This document shows positions 8,360 to 15,289 of a stretch of 38,459 nucleotides of DNA, piece after piece. Position 1 is the stretch's first letter; every line of letters starts with the position of its first letter. The notes below the pieces were generated by a model, which saw only the letters and a program-made list of their open reading frames with translations, did not search any database and was not told where the DNA came from. This DNA comes from Pseudaestuariivita atlantica (lineage in GTDB: Bacteria > Pseudomonadota > Alphaproteobacteria > Rhodobacterales > Rhodobacteraceae): the NCBI RefSeq assembly GCF_001205715.1, contig NZ_AQQZ01000014.1, forward strand, positions 1 to 38,459, given 5' to 3'. The position numbers and the translations under genes were made by a program.

Positions 8360-9222
8360 TTTGTCACCCTTATCTCAATGTGGTCGCCAACAACACGAAC
8401 GCCGTGCGGTTGAAGCTGCACCTCCGGTGCGGTGAGGCATTCACCGCTTTCAAGTGAGTATTGGAACTGATGATAAGGACAGGTGATGAAACCATCTGCG
8501 ATCTCGCCGCCATCCATTGCCATTCCCATATGCGCACAGGCGTTCTCAAAACAAGTGACGCGATCACCGAAGCGAGAAATGAATACCGAGTGGCCGTCCA
8601 CTTCAAAAACCTTTGTTTCTCCGTCAGGTACCTCAGCCAAATCGGCCGCCTTGCTCCAGCCATCATTCTGATAAGCTGCAAACGGCGACGTGAAGTGGAC
8701 TTGATCGCTGCTGCCGCCGCCCAAACCTTTCGCCTGCTTCACTTCTTTGATTTGCGGAACCTGTTCCTGGATTGCTTTTTTGACGCCGGAATAGAACGTC
8801 AAAGCCGACGCAGGGCATCCATCACATGCACCGAGAAACCGGACAACTGCACTTGTGTCATCCACGGACACCAATTCCGCATCGCCGCCGTGTGATGCCA
8901 ACATTGGCCGCACTGAATTGAGCGCTTCATCGACGCGTTCAAACAGGCTTGGCCGCAGTATGCCGTGCCGCCGAAGAACGGCGTATATGACCTCATCGGA
9001 CGCCGCTGATCTTAAGGCCTCCGACATTCCTGCGACGCTTTGGAGATGCCGGATAAGCCGTCGGAAGGCCTCTGCGTTGAGGGCGTCAATTGCTTCCGCC
9101 CTCGCTTGCGCGCCTTTGCGTGCCGCGTCATCCCAGGTGTCGGCAAGCGAGGTCAGCGCTTCTATGTCGCGAAGCATCTCTCCGAGCGTGCGCTCTTGGG
9201 TTTCTGTTCCTCCATCCGCCAT
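8356..9222 (-). CDS. NifU-like/Rieske fusion protein (HucE-type electron-transfer candidate)
   Basis: This 288-aa protein has three parts: an N-terminal helical region (1-90), a NifU C-terminal-type domain (about 95-165) with GACDGCPAS giving C133-x2-C136, and a Rieske ferredoxin domain (about 200-288). The Rieske ligands are visible as C229-A-H231 and C248-P-Y-H251. It has no signal peptide or TM segment. Similar iron-sulfur proteins (HucE/HhyE) accompany the mycobacterial high-affinity hydrogenases and are thought to take electrons from them toward quinone; I infer the same role here. It overlaps the NHL gene by 4 nt and follows the small membrane-protein gene by 6 nt. The NifU part may carry a cluster shared between two subunits, or help insert clusters. 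Confidence 0.85.
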   Translation of the reverse strand: MADGGTETQERTLGEMLRDIEALTSLADTWDDAARKGAQARAEAIDALNAEAFRRLIRHLQSVAGMSEALRSAASDEVIYAVLRRHGILRPSLFERVDEALNSVRPMLASHGGDAELVSVDDTSAVVRFLGACDGCPASALTFYSGVKKAIQEQVPQIKEVKQAKGLGGGSSDQVHFTSPFAAYQNDGWSKAADLAEVPDGETKVFEVDGHSVFISRFGDRVTCFENACAHMGMAMDGGEIADGFITCPYHQFQYSLESGECLTAPEVQLQPHGVRVVGDHIEIRVTK

Positions 9223-9228
9223 CTCCTT

Positions 9229-9450
9229 TTAGGCGTACTTAAGATCTTTGAAGAGGATCGGCTGCAGGAAGCCCGAAACTGCGCCGGCTACAGCCGCAGC
9301 CGCCCAAATCGGTGCGACCTGCGCAACACCATAGAGGATGACGACACCAATCGCGATTGCGATAAGCATCTGGCGTATCACTTTGCTATAGTCCTGAAAG
9401 AGCTTTCCGGTGACGAAAAGTTTCGCCGAGTTCATTGCCATTCCAAACAT
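9229..9450 (-). CDS. Small two-TM membrane protein of the hydrogenase operon (73 aa)
   Basis: This 73-aa protein has an amphipathic, lysine-containing N-terminus (AMNSAKLFVTGKLFQDYSKV) followed by two hydrophobic segments at about 26-46 and 48-66, and ends KDLKYA. A good ribosome site (GGGAG) precedes the ATG. I do not recognise the family. Its place between the 61-aa membrane protein and the HucE-like gene suggests a membrane-anchoring or quinone-access part for a hydrogenase that has no TM cytochrome b gene in the cluster. In mycobacterial Huc the HucM protein plays such a membrane role, but I see no clear sequence match to it. Confidence 0.7.
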   Translation of the reverse strand: MFGMAMNSAKLFVTGKLFQDYSKVIRQMLIAIAIGVVILYGVAQVAPIWAAAAVAGAVSGFLQPILFKDLKYA

Positions 9451-9462
9451 GAGGCGTCTCCC

Positions 9463-9648
9463 TTAGACAAATGTCGTGAGGGCGAGGCCGATGACAACGG
9501 CGCCGCCGCCTGCGATCAGCCCGTAGAGCATGCCCATGTATGAGGCGAGCTCATTGCCGAGTTCGGCGCCGCCGATCTTAATGCCAGAGAGCGCGCCCGC
9601 CCCTAATGCCGCAGCTATGCCCACGACCAGCGCGAGAATGAGTTCCAT
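9463..9648 (-). CDS. Small two-TM glycine/alanine-rich membrane protein (61 aa)
   Basis: This 61-aa protein is nearly all membrane: helix about 2-21 rich in Ala/Gly, a short polar turn (GIKIGGAELGNELASYMG), and a second helix about 40-58. It looks like a hairpin similar in general form to c-ring-type or phage-holin-type proteins, though I claim no homology. It is 14 nt downstream of the TPR gene and 12 nt upstream of the next two-TM gene, all on the same strand. Co-location suggests the two tiny proteins act together, for example as an oligomeric membrane base for the hydrogenase. Confidence 0.65.
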   Translation of the reverse strand: MELILALVVGIAAALGAGALSGIKIGGAELGNELASYMGMLYGLIAGGGAVVIGLALTTFV

Positions 9649-9662
9649 GTCTTAGATACCTT

Positions 9663-10658
9663 TCATTGAAGTGTCTGGATTGTTCGATCGGACTTGATGA
9701 GATCCTGGATTTCGCCAATGGCTGTGCTCACCATTTCGACCTTTTGATTTTCACCAACCGCGCCGAAGATCTTGCGTGCCTCGTGCAAAAGACCGAGAGC
9801 TAGAGCCATGTTGTTGGGGTTGCCTTTCTCCGGATCACTCGGGTCATCTGGAAGATTGGACAAACAGTTCGCCTTGTTCGCAATCGTGTTTGCGTACTCA
9901 CCAGGCATGTCGTTCTCGTTCCGAACCTTCAAGGCCTCGTCATAAGCTTCAAGAGCCCGAAACCCGTTCTCCACCCGGTGGCTAGATGACGCATATTGCA
10001 ACGCATTCCCGAGATTATTCTGCAGCATCGCATACTCTGTCGGATGATCTATTAGGCTCACAACCTTGAGACCTTCCTCGAATGACTGTACGGCCAAAGC
10101 TTCGCGCATCTTCCCGCTCTCATCAGAGAAAGGAATCGACAGGAACGCGGTCGCGAGATTGTTCTGCAAGATCGCGAATTCAGCGGGGAACTTTGATTTG
10201 TCGAACACTCGGAGTGCGCGCTGATAAGCGCTGATGGCATCTTGGATTTTGCCACGCCCCATTCCGGCGAGGTTTTGACAAATCAGGCCCAGGTTCATCT
10301 CAGCCTCGGCTATTTCCTCATCTTTGCCTTCGGCAGAAATAGTCGCTATCGCGACCTCCATCGCCTCACGTGCTCTGTCGAGGTACGACACGTCATCGCT
10401 TGGGACGCTCATGAGCGCTGTTGCCATGCGCGCTCGGATGCGAGCCCCCAGCAACACGTCGGTGTCACCACAAAGGTCCAGCGCTTCTTCGTAGATCTCT
10501 ACAGCAGCAAGCAGGTCGTCAATGGATTTTGGCTTTTGCTGAATTCCCATAGCCATTTCCATGAGCATTTCCGCTTTTTCTGTAACGGTTGCATCCGCTT
10601 CGTTCACACTGCGACGTGCGGCCAGAACTTCGTCAGATGTGCGGCTGCGTGCCACCAT
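9663..10658 (-). CDS. TPR-repeat protein of the hydrogenase cluster
   Basis: This 331-aa soluble protein is built of helical repeats of TPR type. Clear units include AEAEMNLGLICQNL..AISAYQRALRVF (about 120-150), EFAILQNNLATAFLS..ALAVQSFEEGLKV and EYAMLQNNLGNALQ..ALEAYDEALKVR, each ending in the usual alanine/tyrosine pattern. No enzyme motif or signal is visible. TPR proteins occur beside group 2a/1h hydrogenase genes and probably act in assembly or complex docking. A gap of 89 nt with two inverted repeats separates it from the preceding gene, so its expression may differ from hupSL. Confidence 0.8.
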   Translation of the reverse strand: MVARSRTSDEVLAARRSVNEADATVTEKAEMLMEMAMGIQQKPKSIDDLLAAVEIYEEALDLCGDTDVLLGARIRARMATALMSVPSDDVSYLDRAREAMEVAIATISAEGKDEEIAEAEMNLGLICQNLAGMGRGKIQDAISAYQRALRVFDKSKFPAEFAILQNNLATAFLSIPFSDESGKMREALAVQSFEEGLKVVSLIDHPTEYAMLQNNLGNALQYASSSHRVENGFRALEAYDEALKVRNENDMPGEYANTIANKANCLSNLPDDPSDPEKGNPNNMALALGLLHEARKIFGAVGENQKVEMVSTAIGEIQDLIKSDRTIQTLQ

Positions 10659-10708
10659 TCTTCGCTCCCTGAATCATTGCTTACTTTGTTTTCAGAAAGA
10701 AAAGCAGA

Positions 10709-10757
10709 TTGTCAGGACACTGACAACTAAGTTTTTTTTGTGTAAATCTAGTTTACA
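10709..10757. other. Two inverted repeats and a T8/A8 tract between operon genes
   Basis: TTGTCAG-N4-CTGACAA lies at 10709-10726 and TGTAAA-N5-TTTACA at 10741-10757, separated by an eight-T tract on the plus strand. The second dyad overlaps the 3' end of the 101-aa gene. For minus-strand transcription the first hairpin is followed by a moderately T-rich stretch, so it could act as a weak attenuator or mRNA-processing site. On the plus strand the T-run lies 5 nt past the first hairpin. The direction of action is uncertain. Confidence 0.4.
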
Positions 10758-11053
10758 GTTATGGGCGCGATCAATGCACCCTCTTTCGACGACCACTGCA
10801 CTGGCACCGACTCAGCGCTAAAATCAGTTAGCCCATGCGCTTCAAAGACATCAGGCGCCGTCGCAACTCTGTCTCCACTTGCATTGCGCACCTTGAGCAG
10901 GCACCCGCCCGCAGCCATTTGCCTCACTGGAAGGACCAGAAGTTTATCGTCTCTAATCAATATGATAACTGCTTCAAGTCCAGCAAAATATGTGTCGTAA
11001 ACGTCCACTGAAATATAAACTGAGCCACGTCTAATCTCGATGGTTTTACTCAT
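10748..11053 (-). CDS. Hydrogenase-cluster protein of unknown function (101 aa)
   Basis: This 101-aa protein appears rich in beta strands (IEIRRGSVYISVDVYDTYFAG, VIILIRDDKLLVLPV) and has no cysteines, signal peptide or TM segment. It overlaps the protease gene by 4 nt. I do not recognise a named family. Its fixed place directly after the maturation protease suggests an assembly factor rather than an electron carrier, since no cofactor-binding residues stand out. Confidence 0.7.
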   Translation of the reverse strand: MSKTIEIRRGSVYISVDVYDTYFAGLEAVIILIRDDKLLVLPVRQMAAGGCLLKVRNASGDRVATAPDVFEAHGLTDFSAESVPVQWSSKEGALIAPITVN

Positions 11054-11526
11054 GGATTGCAGAGTCTTTCGATACGGTCAGCGACGGATTGTGCTGCGGC
11101 CTTCACCTCTGAAGAAAGCTCGAGACCCATTTCGAGCGACTTGGCCTCAATCAAAAGAACCGTAACATCGCTTGGAAATTCAGCTCCGTAAATCTTGCGC
11201 CCGGCGTAAAGCGCATTGTCCCATCTAAAGTCGTGCAAATTCAAACTGTCGTTGGGAGGTCGCTCAAGAACCTCTCCGGGAACTTCATAGATCGCGCCTG
11301 GGTTCGATTCGGGTGCTTGAGCATCAACAATGATAAGACGTTGGCACCCTCTGGCTTGATACATTACGCCCATGCCGTCTGTGCCTGCATCAAAAATCGC
11401 AACGTCTGAACCGAGCCCTTTCTCAATCAATATGCTGGCGACATAAGGCCCTACACCGTCATCACTTCTATTTGGGTTGCCGCACCCAATGACGGCGGTC
11501 AAATGCGCCACAGGCGACAGGACCAT
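11050..11526 (-). CDS. hupW: [NiFe] hydrogenase maturation protease (HupW/HyaD family)
   Basis: This endopeptidase removes the C-terminal extension of the hydrogenase large subunit after nickel insertion. The 158-aa product has the family signature GCGNPNRSDDGVG near the N-terminus, with the acidic nickel-sensing residue in it, and FDAGTDGMG as the second metal-site motif. Length is typical. The likely substrate is the large subunit encoded two genes upstream (between H517 and A518). The ATG at 11526 overlaps the preceding gene by 28 nt; an in-frame GTG at 11511 is an alternative start. The name follows cyanobacterial HupW, the protease for HupL of the same hydrogenase group. Confidence 0.93.
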   Translation of the reverse strand: MVLSPVAHLTAVIGCGNPNRSDDGVGPYVASILIEKGLGSDVAIFDAGTDGMGVMYQARGCQRLIIVDAQAPESNPGAIYEVPGEVLERPPNDSLNLHDFRWDNALYAGRKIYGAEFPSDVTVLLIEAKSLEMGLELSSEVKAAAQSVADRIERLCNP

Positions 11527-11831
11527 TCTGGCTCGACAGGGACATCCAACTCTGGCAACTCACAAAACTTGCGATGTACAAGATAATACATACAGGTTTC
11601 GCAGGGCTGTTCCATATCATCCGCCGTAATCGTGTGGTCGGTAAATCCACCAATTTTCAGGGTTTTTTTAAGATCATCACCTGCCTCGGTTTGGAGGCGA
11701 TTGACGATCTGATTGACCATCTCTGATGTTTCCGCTCGCGGCCAAACTTCGGTTTCAAGACCATTTGCAAGCAATGTTCTGATTTTGTCGCGAAGCGCAT
11801 CATCTTCCGGACTGGATGCCTTGTCTTCCAT
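11499..11831 (-). CDS. Four-cysteine HiPIP-like protein, copy B (110 aa)
   Basis: This 110-aa protein is paralogous to the gene just upstream. The C-terminal third carries C-x2-C-x9-C-x14-C: PCETCMYYLVHRKFC, then LPELDVPVEPEW, then SCRLWRI at the very end. The order and the terminal W-x-C-x-x-W resemble high-potential iron-sulfur proteins, though spacing differs and the rest is not HiPIP-like. No Tat signal is present, so it would be cytoplasmic like the hydrogenase. It starts 12 nt after copy A and overlaps the protease gene. A role in holding an Fe-S cluster or metal for the hydrogenase is inferred. Confidence 0.75.
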   Translation of the reverse strand: MEDKASSPEDDALRDKIRTLLANGLETEVWPRAETSEMVNQIVNRLQTEAGDDLKKTLKIGGFTDHTITADDMEQPCETCMYYLVHRKFCELPELDVPVEPEWSCRLWRI

Positions 11832-11843
11832 TTTGCGTTCTCC

Positions 11844-12224
11844 CTAAATCCGCCACAACCGACACCACCAATCAGGCTCGGCTGGCAGATTAAGTTCTGG
11901 CAAGTCACACCAGCGGCGATGCACCAGATAGTACATACATTCCTGACAGCGCATCTCATCTTCGCCATATGGTTCCAGTAGCCAGCCACTTTCTATCAGC
12001 TTCTTTCGAAGATCATCCGCGCTCATTGTACGCAGGTTGTCCAAGATCTTGGCGAATTCCCGGTCGGTTTCGGGAAACGGCTCAACCAATGTCTTAAGGC
12101 CCTCCTGAAAATGATCTTCAATCATTCTCAAAAGGGTGGCGTGATCTGCCTGAGACGGCGTGACACCGTACTTTTCTTTGTAGTTGACCTGAGCTTCGGC
12201 TGAGGCCGTTTGTTGGTCCGCCAT
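11844..12224 (-). CDS. Four-cysteine HiPIP-like protein, copy A (126 aa)
   Basis: I place the start at the ATG at 12224 (MADQQTASAEA), preceded by GGGGAGG. A longer in-frame reading to 12434 runs into hupL and is not credible. The product is 126 aa, with a helical N-terminal two-thirds and a C-terminus carrying C-x2-C-x9-C-x14-C (MRCQECMYYLVHRRWC, then LPELNLPAEPDW, then WCRLWRI). Copy B shares this end almost residue for residue, but the two N-terminal parts have diverged, indicating an old duplication. It directly follows the large-subunit gene, so it may be an electron-transfer or assembly partner specific to this hydrogenase type. Confidence 0.78.
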   Translation of the reverse strand: MADQQTASAEAQVNYKEKYGVTPSQADHATLLRMIEDHFQEGLKTLVEPFPETDREFAKILDNLRTMSADDLRKKLIESGWLLEPYGEDEMRCQECMYYLVHRRWCDLPELNLPAEPDWWCRLWRI

Positions 12225-12254
12225 GACCAAGACCTCCCCGACTATGAATTGGCA

Positions 12255-12299
12255 GGCGAGACTACGCGAGCCTCGCCCTTTTGTCCTGAAATTATCAGG
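12255..12299 (-). other. Stem-loops at the hupL 3' end
   Basis: GGCGAG and CTCGCC arms (12255-12260 and 12272-12277) and CCTGA-N5-TCAGG (12285-12299, overlapping the hupL stop) fall in the 70-nt gap after hupL. Neither is followed by a T-run in the transcribed direction. They could stabilise the hupSL part of the message or reduce read-through, giving more structural subunit than accessory protein. Confidence 0.35.
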
Positions 12300-13896
12300 C
12301 TGTTCGGAAACGTGCCAATTCGTCACCAGATTTCGCATCGTGGGCGTGCACGGTGCAAACAAGGCAACTGTCGTAGGAGCGGCACACATGACCAACCTCA
12401 ACTGGGTCGGCGGTGTTTTTGATCGGCGTACCAATCAGTGCTTCCTCAATTGGGCCGCGCTCACCATCCAGGGCCCTTGGACCGACATTCCACGTTGTTG
12501 GCGCAATGATCTGGTAGTTCTTGATCTTCCCGTCCTCAACGTCAATCCAATGGCACAGCGCGCCGCGGATCGCTTCCGTCGCGCCCCAACCGCGACCGTC
12601 TTTCTCGGTCGGTTTGATGTACCACTCATCATTGAGCTTGAACTCGCGGAGAATACGTTCCGCTTCGCGATAGAGAATGCAAAGCTCATGCATCCGCGCG
12701 AAGTGACGCAGCATGACCGACGGGCCACCCATCTTGCGGTACATGTCCAGCACCAAGCCATCGGTGTGCTGGAAGTCATGGCCACCGTCCATGCCAGCCA
12801 CGAGACGGCGCGCGAGAGGTCCAGCTTCGAGCCGTCCGTTTTCTGCGTGCCGAACGGCAGTCGACCAGCTGTATTTACCTTCCGGGTCGATCGGGTTCTT
12901 TTCGACGGGCTTGGTTGTGCGATCGAACGGATGGAATTCGCCCTGCTCGTCATACCAGGCATGTGTCAGGTCTTCGCGGGTGTGAACCTGGTCCATCAGT
13001 TTATGCGTATCGGATGCACCATCATAAACCCCAGACTTCATGATGACTGCATCGTTGCGGCCTTCGATGGTTGGGTTCTGGTACTTGTCCTCATGTGGCA
13101 GATAGCCCCATGTCACAAACTTGCCATGACCGGTTCCATATTTGTCGAGCCCGATGTCTTTGGACATGCGCCAGAACATTCCGAGGTCAGAGTTGGCATG
13201 CTCTGGACGTTCGTCCAGCCACGCTTCGAACTGTTCCAATGTCTGGATTTCTTCGTAGCGCTCCATCGAGCAACCGAGCCAAAGCGGTTCAATCCAGTTG
13301 CGGCGGAAATGCTCCAGTATCGACCAGGCGCGGGTGACGTCGGTCAAGGTTGGCGCGCACATGACACCGCCCGGCACCATGTATGAACTGTGTGGCCACT
13401 GCCCTCCCAGGAGAGCATAGATTTCGACCGGACGGCCAGAGATCGTTACGCCAGCTTCGTATGAGGTCCCCGTGAACGGCGAATAGCGCTTCACAGCTTC
13501 TTCATAGAAAGGGCTCATGGCGTAGTTCTTGTTCGTATAGTCGATCATGAACAAGCCGTAGTGGTGACGTGGCAAAGACTGAATGGATTCCACGATCTGA
13601 CCAAGGTTCCGGGCCAGAATGGCGTTTCGAGGCACGGTCGTGCCCCACGCCGTATCCAGCGCCCAAGCGGCGCATGTCAGGTGCGATGCACCACAAATGC
13701 CACATGCGCGCGGGGTGACGACGAGCCCCGCCTGGGGATCCTTGTCTTTCAGGATTACCTCAAACCCCCGGAAAAGCTCTGCATGGGTCCAGGCATTGGT
13801 GACGACGCCGTTTTCGATATCGACACGAACGTCGAGGTCACCTTCAACTCGCCCGACCGGGGAAATATCCAGTGTTTGTACTGCTGCTTCAGACAT
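12295..13896 (-). CDS. hupL: [NiFe] uptake hydrogenase large subunit, group 2a type
   Basis: This is the catalytic subunit carrying the Ni-Fe(CN)2CO site that oxidises H2. The 533-aa product has the N-terminal L1 motif RACGICGASH (C65, C68) and the C-terminal L2 motif DSCLVCTVH (C511, C514, H517). The remaining 16 residues AHDAKSGDELARFRTA are the peptide removed by HupW. The N-terminal ISPVGRVEGDLDV and the C-terminus match cyanobacterial HupL very closely from memory, placing it in group 2a with mycobacterial Huc. A strong ribosome site (GGAGG) precedes the ATG, 21 nt after the small-subunit stop. No export signal is present, so it acts in the cytoplasm or at the inner membrane face. Confidence 0.96.
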   Translation of the reverse strand: MSEAAVQTLDISPVGRVEGDLDVRVDIENGVVTNAWTHAELFRGFEVILKDKDPQAGLVVTPRACGICGASHLTCAAWALDTAWGTTVPRNAILARNLGQIVESIQSLPRHHYGLFMIDYTNKNYAMSPFYEEAVKRYSPFTGTSYEAGVTISGRPVEIYALLGGQWPHSSYMVPGGVMCAPTLTDVTRAWSILEHFRRNWIEPLWLGCSMERYEEIQTLEQFEAWLDERPEHANSDLGMFWRMSKDIGLDKYGTGHGKFVTWGYLPHEDKYQNPTIEGRNDAVIMKSGVYDGASDTHKLMDQVHTREDLTHAWYDEQGEFHPFDRTTKPVEKNPIDPEGKYSWSTAVRHAENGRLEAGPLARRLVAGMDGGHDFQHTDGLVLDMYRKMGGPSVMLRHFARMHELCILYREAERILREFKLNDEWYIKPTEKDGRGWGATEAIRGALCHWIDVEDGKIKNYQIIAPTTWNVGPRALDGERGPIEEALIGTPIKNTADPVEVGHVCRSYDSCLVCTVHAHDAKSGDELARFRTA

Positions 13897-13917
13897 TTAA
13901 TTCCTCCCAATCGCCGA

Positions 13918-14880
13918 TTAAACGACGAAGATATCTTCTTCGGCCCAAGCCGGGGCTGCGCCCTTGGCTGCGGCGGTGAGTTTGACATATCCCTTCTTGT
14001 CCACGCCGGTTGGCATGTCTTTGGGTACGCCCATGACAGTTTGGGTCTTGAAGACCGTCCCAGGGGCAAGATCGAAGAAGGGGAATTCCGGCTCTGTGCA
14101 GCCGAGACAAGGCATACCGGCGCGGGTTTTTGAAGACTGACGGTTCCACAAAATGCGGTTGCACGGGCTGTGTGTCATCGGACCTCGGCAACCCAGGTCA
14201 TAGAACAAGCACCCTTTGCGTTGACCAAATGCCGTCGTCGATACCTTATACGCAAAATGCATGTTCCGTGTGCACCCCGTTTGGGTGAAGCTCGAGAAGA
14301 ACGTCTTTGGGCGCTGGAACTCGTCGAGCGTCAGGTCATCTGCACGGCCCGTTGCAACGGCAACAAGGATTTGCGTGACCCAGTCTGGGTGCGCAGGACA
14401 TCCTGGAATATTAATCACTGGAAGACCGGATTTCGCGGTGAAGCCCTCACCCAAAGCGCCGCCTTTGGCGCGCTTCAGGAATTGCAAGCCTTTACTGTCT
14501 GTCGGGTTTGGTGCGTTTGCCGGAATGCCGCCCCAAGTTGCGCAATCGCCGATTGCCACAACAAAATCGGAGGCTTCGGACAGCTCTTTCACCCACTCCT
14601 TCATCGGGCGACCGCAGAACCGGTTCCATTCTCCTGTTCCGTTCGGCGCATCAATCACAGTACCCTCGAAGACAAAGATATCGAGCTTGATTTCACCCGA
14701 TATGCATTTCTCCAGAATCGCCTTCACGTCGTCTCCAAGTTCCAGCCCAAGTGACGGCTGCCAAAGGACATTGATCCCAAAATCCGTGACAAGATCACAT
14801 GCGCTCGGCTCCTCAGCATTCAGAAATGACATGGTATTGCCCGAGCAAGCCCCGCCTTGGAGCCACAACAGATTGGCCAT
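13918..14880 (-). CDS. hupS: [NiFe] uptake hydrogenase small subunit, group 2a type, no Tat signal
   Basis: This is the Fe-S electron-transfer subunit. I use the ATG at 14880 (MANLLWLQGGACSGN), with GGGAGG upstream, giving 320 aa; an upstream ATG at 14910 lacks support. There is no Tat signal or C-terminal anchor, as in cyanobacterial HupS. Cluster ligands are visible in GACSGN, GDCATWGG, GCPAHPDW, FTQTGCTRN, KGCLFYDLGCRGPMTHSPCN and MPCLGC. The first motif has Asn where most small subunits have a second Cys (C-x2-N), a group 2a trait consistent with a [3Fe-4S] proximal cluster as described for Huc. It pairs with the large subunit encoded 21 nt downstream. Confidence 0.96.
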   Translation of the reverse strand: MANLLWLQGGACSGNTMSFLNAEEPSACDLVTDFGINVLWQPSLGLELGDDVKAILEKCISGEIKLDIFVFEGTVIDAPNGTGEWNRFCGRPMKEWVKELSEASDFVVAIGDCATWGGIPANAPNPTDSKGLQFLKRAKGGALGEGFTAKSGLPVINIPGCPAHPDWVTQILVAVATGRADDLTLDEFQRPKTFFSSFTQTGCTRNMHFAYKVSTTAFGQRKGCLFYDLGCRGPMTHSPCNRILWNRQSSKTRAGMPCLGCTEPEFPFFDLAPGTVFKTQTVMGVPKDMPTGVDKKGYVKLTAAAKGAAPAWAEEDIFVV

Positions 14881-14919
14881 TTTTCCTCCCTTTCGGCGAC
14901 ACTGCGCCAACTGGCTTCT

Positions 14920-14937
14920 TCAATCGTTTTCGATTGA
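14920..14937 (-). promoter_or_regulatory. Perfect dyad in the hupS leader
   Basis: TCAATCG-N4(TTTT)-CGATTGA forms a perfect 7-bp inverted repeat about 40 nt upstream of the hupS ATG. It lies in the 190-nt leader between the zinc-ribbon gene and hupS. It could be a regulator site or a 5'-UTR hairpin. It is not followed by a T-run in the transcribed direction, so a terminator is unlikely. Confidence 0.4.
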
Positions 14938-14982
14938 TTTGCTTGGTCGCATGCCGAGAAACGGCCACGATCTGTCCACGAC

Positions 14983-15016
14983 AGTATACGGCTCGGTGAA
15001 TCAGAGAAGACTGATT
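14983..15016 (-). promoter_or_regulatory. Candidate hupS promoter: TATACT -10 with a dyad at -35
   Basis: On the minus strand TATACT (14983-14988) matches five of six -10 bases. There is no good -35 hexamer; instead the dyad AATCAG-N6-CTGATT (14999-15016) covers the -35 position. That layout suits an activator-dependent promoter, possibly controlled by the HupR-like protein encoded just upstream. The leader would be about 100 nt. This is pattern-based only. Confidence 0.35.
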
Positions 15017-15071
15017 TTCGGTGCTCGTCGTGAACGCAAATCTTCTTGTCGCATGCAAAGAAAGTTTGCTT

Positions 15072-15287
15072 TCAGCCGTGGCGATTGCCGCATTTGGGAC
15101 ATTCCGCCTCCAGGAAGTAGCTATACCAAATGCCGCGACATCGGCTGCACCAGTGCCCCTTCGCGCCACGGCCCGTGGGGTCAACCTGCTTGGAGAGCTC
15201 TGACAAGCCGAGATCTTTGGCGACAGCGCTGGTCGTCGGATAGCGTCGCGAAAAGGGCAGCGGAACCACGCCATCTCGATCCGCCAT
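15072..15287 (-). CDS. Small zinc-ribbon protein between regulator and hupS (71 aa)
   Basis: The start is taken as the ATG at 15287 (MADRDGVV), which has AGGGGG seven bases upstream; a TTG two codons earlier is possible. The product is 71 aa, basic, with a C-terminal CSRC-x12-CPKC zinc ribbon ending GNRHG. The C-x2-C-x12-C-x2-C spacing is the same as in the zinc domain of E. coli HypA, which is missing from the HypA in this cluster. Otherwise it resembles generic hydrogenase-cluster rubredoxin/zinc-ribbon proteins. It follows the regulator stop by 2 nt. Its role is unknown; metal binding by the four cysteines is well supported. Confidence 0.75.
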   Translation of the reverse strand: MADRDGVVPLPFSRRYPTTSAVAKDLGLSELSKQVDPTGRGAKGHWCSRCRGIWYSYFLEAECPKCGNRHG

Positions 15288-15289
15288 GT

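Noticed and set aside
12223-13386. 387-aa plus-strand ORF
   Set aside because: Antisense to the hydrogenase large-subunit gene; no domain pattern.
14894-14920. Sigma-54-like TTGGCGC element upstream of hupS on the minus strand
   Set aside because: The GG-to-GC spacing is 9 rather than the required 10 and the -12 element is poor.
15046-15058. HupR-type TTG..CAA half-sites in the hupS leader
   Set aside because: Spacing is 7, not the 5 reported for R. capsulatus HupR sites (TTG-N5-CAA).
15055-15069. GCAAA-N5-TTTGC dyad after the zinc-ribbon gene
   Set aside because: Only 5-bp arms, no T-run; too weak to call a terminator or operator.
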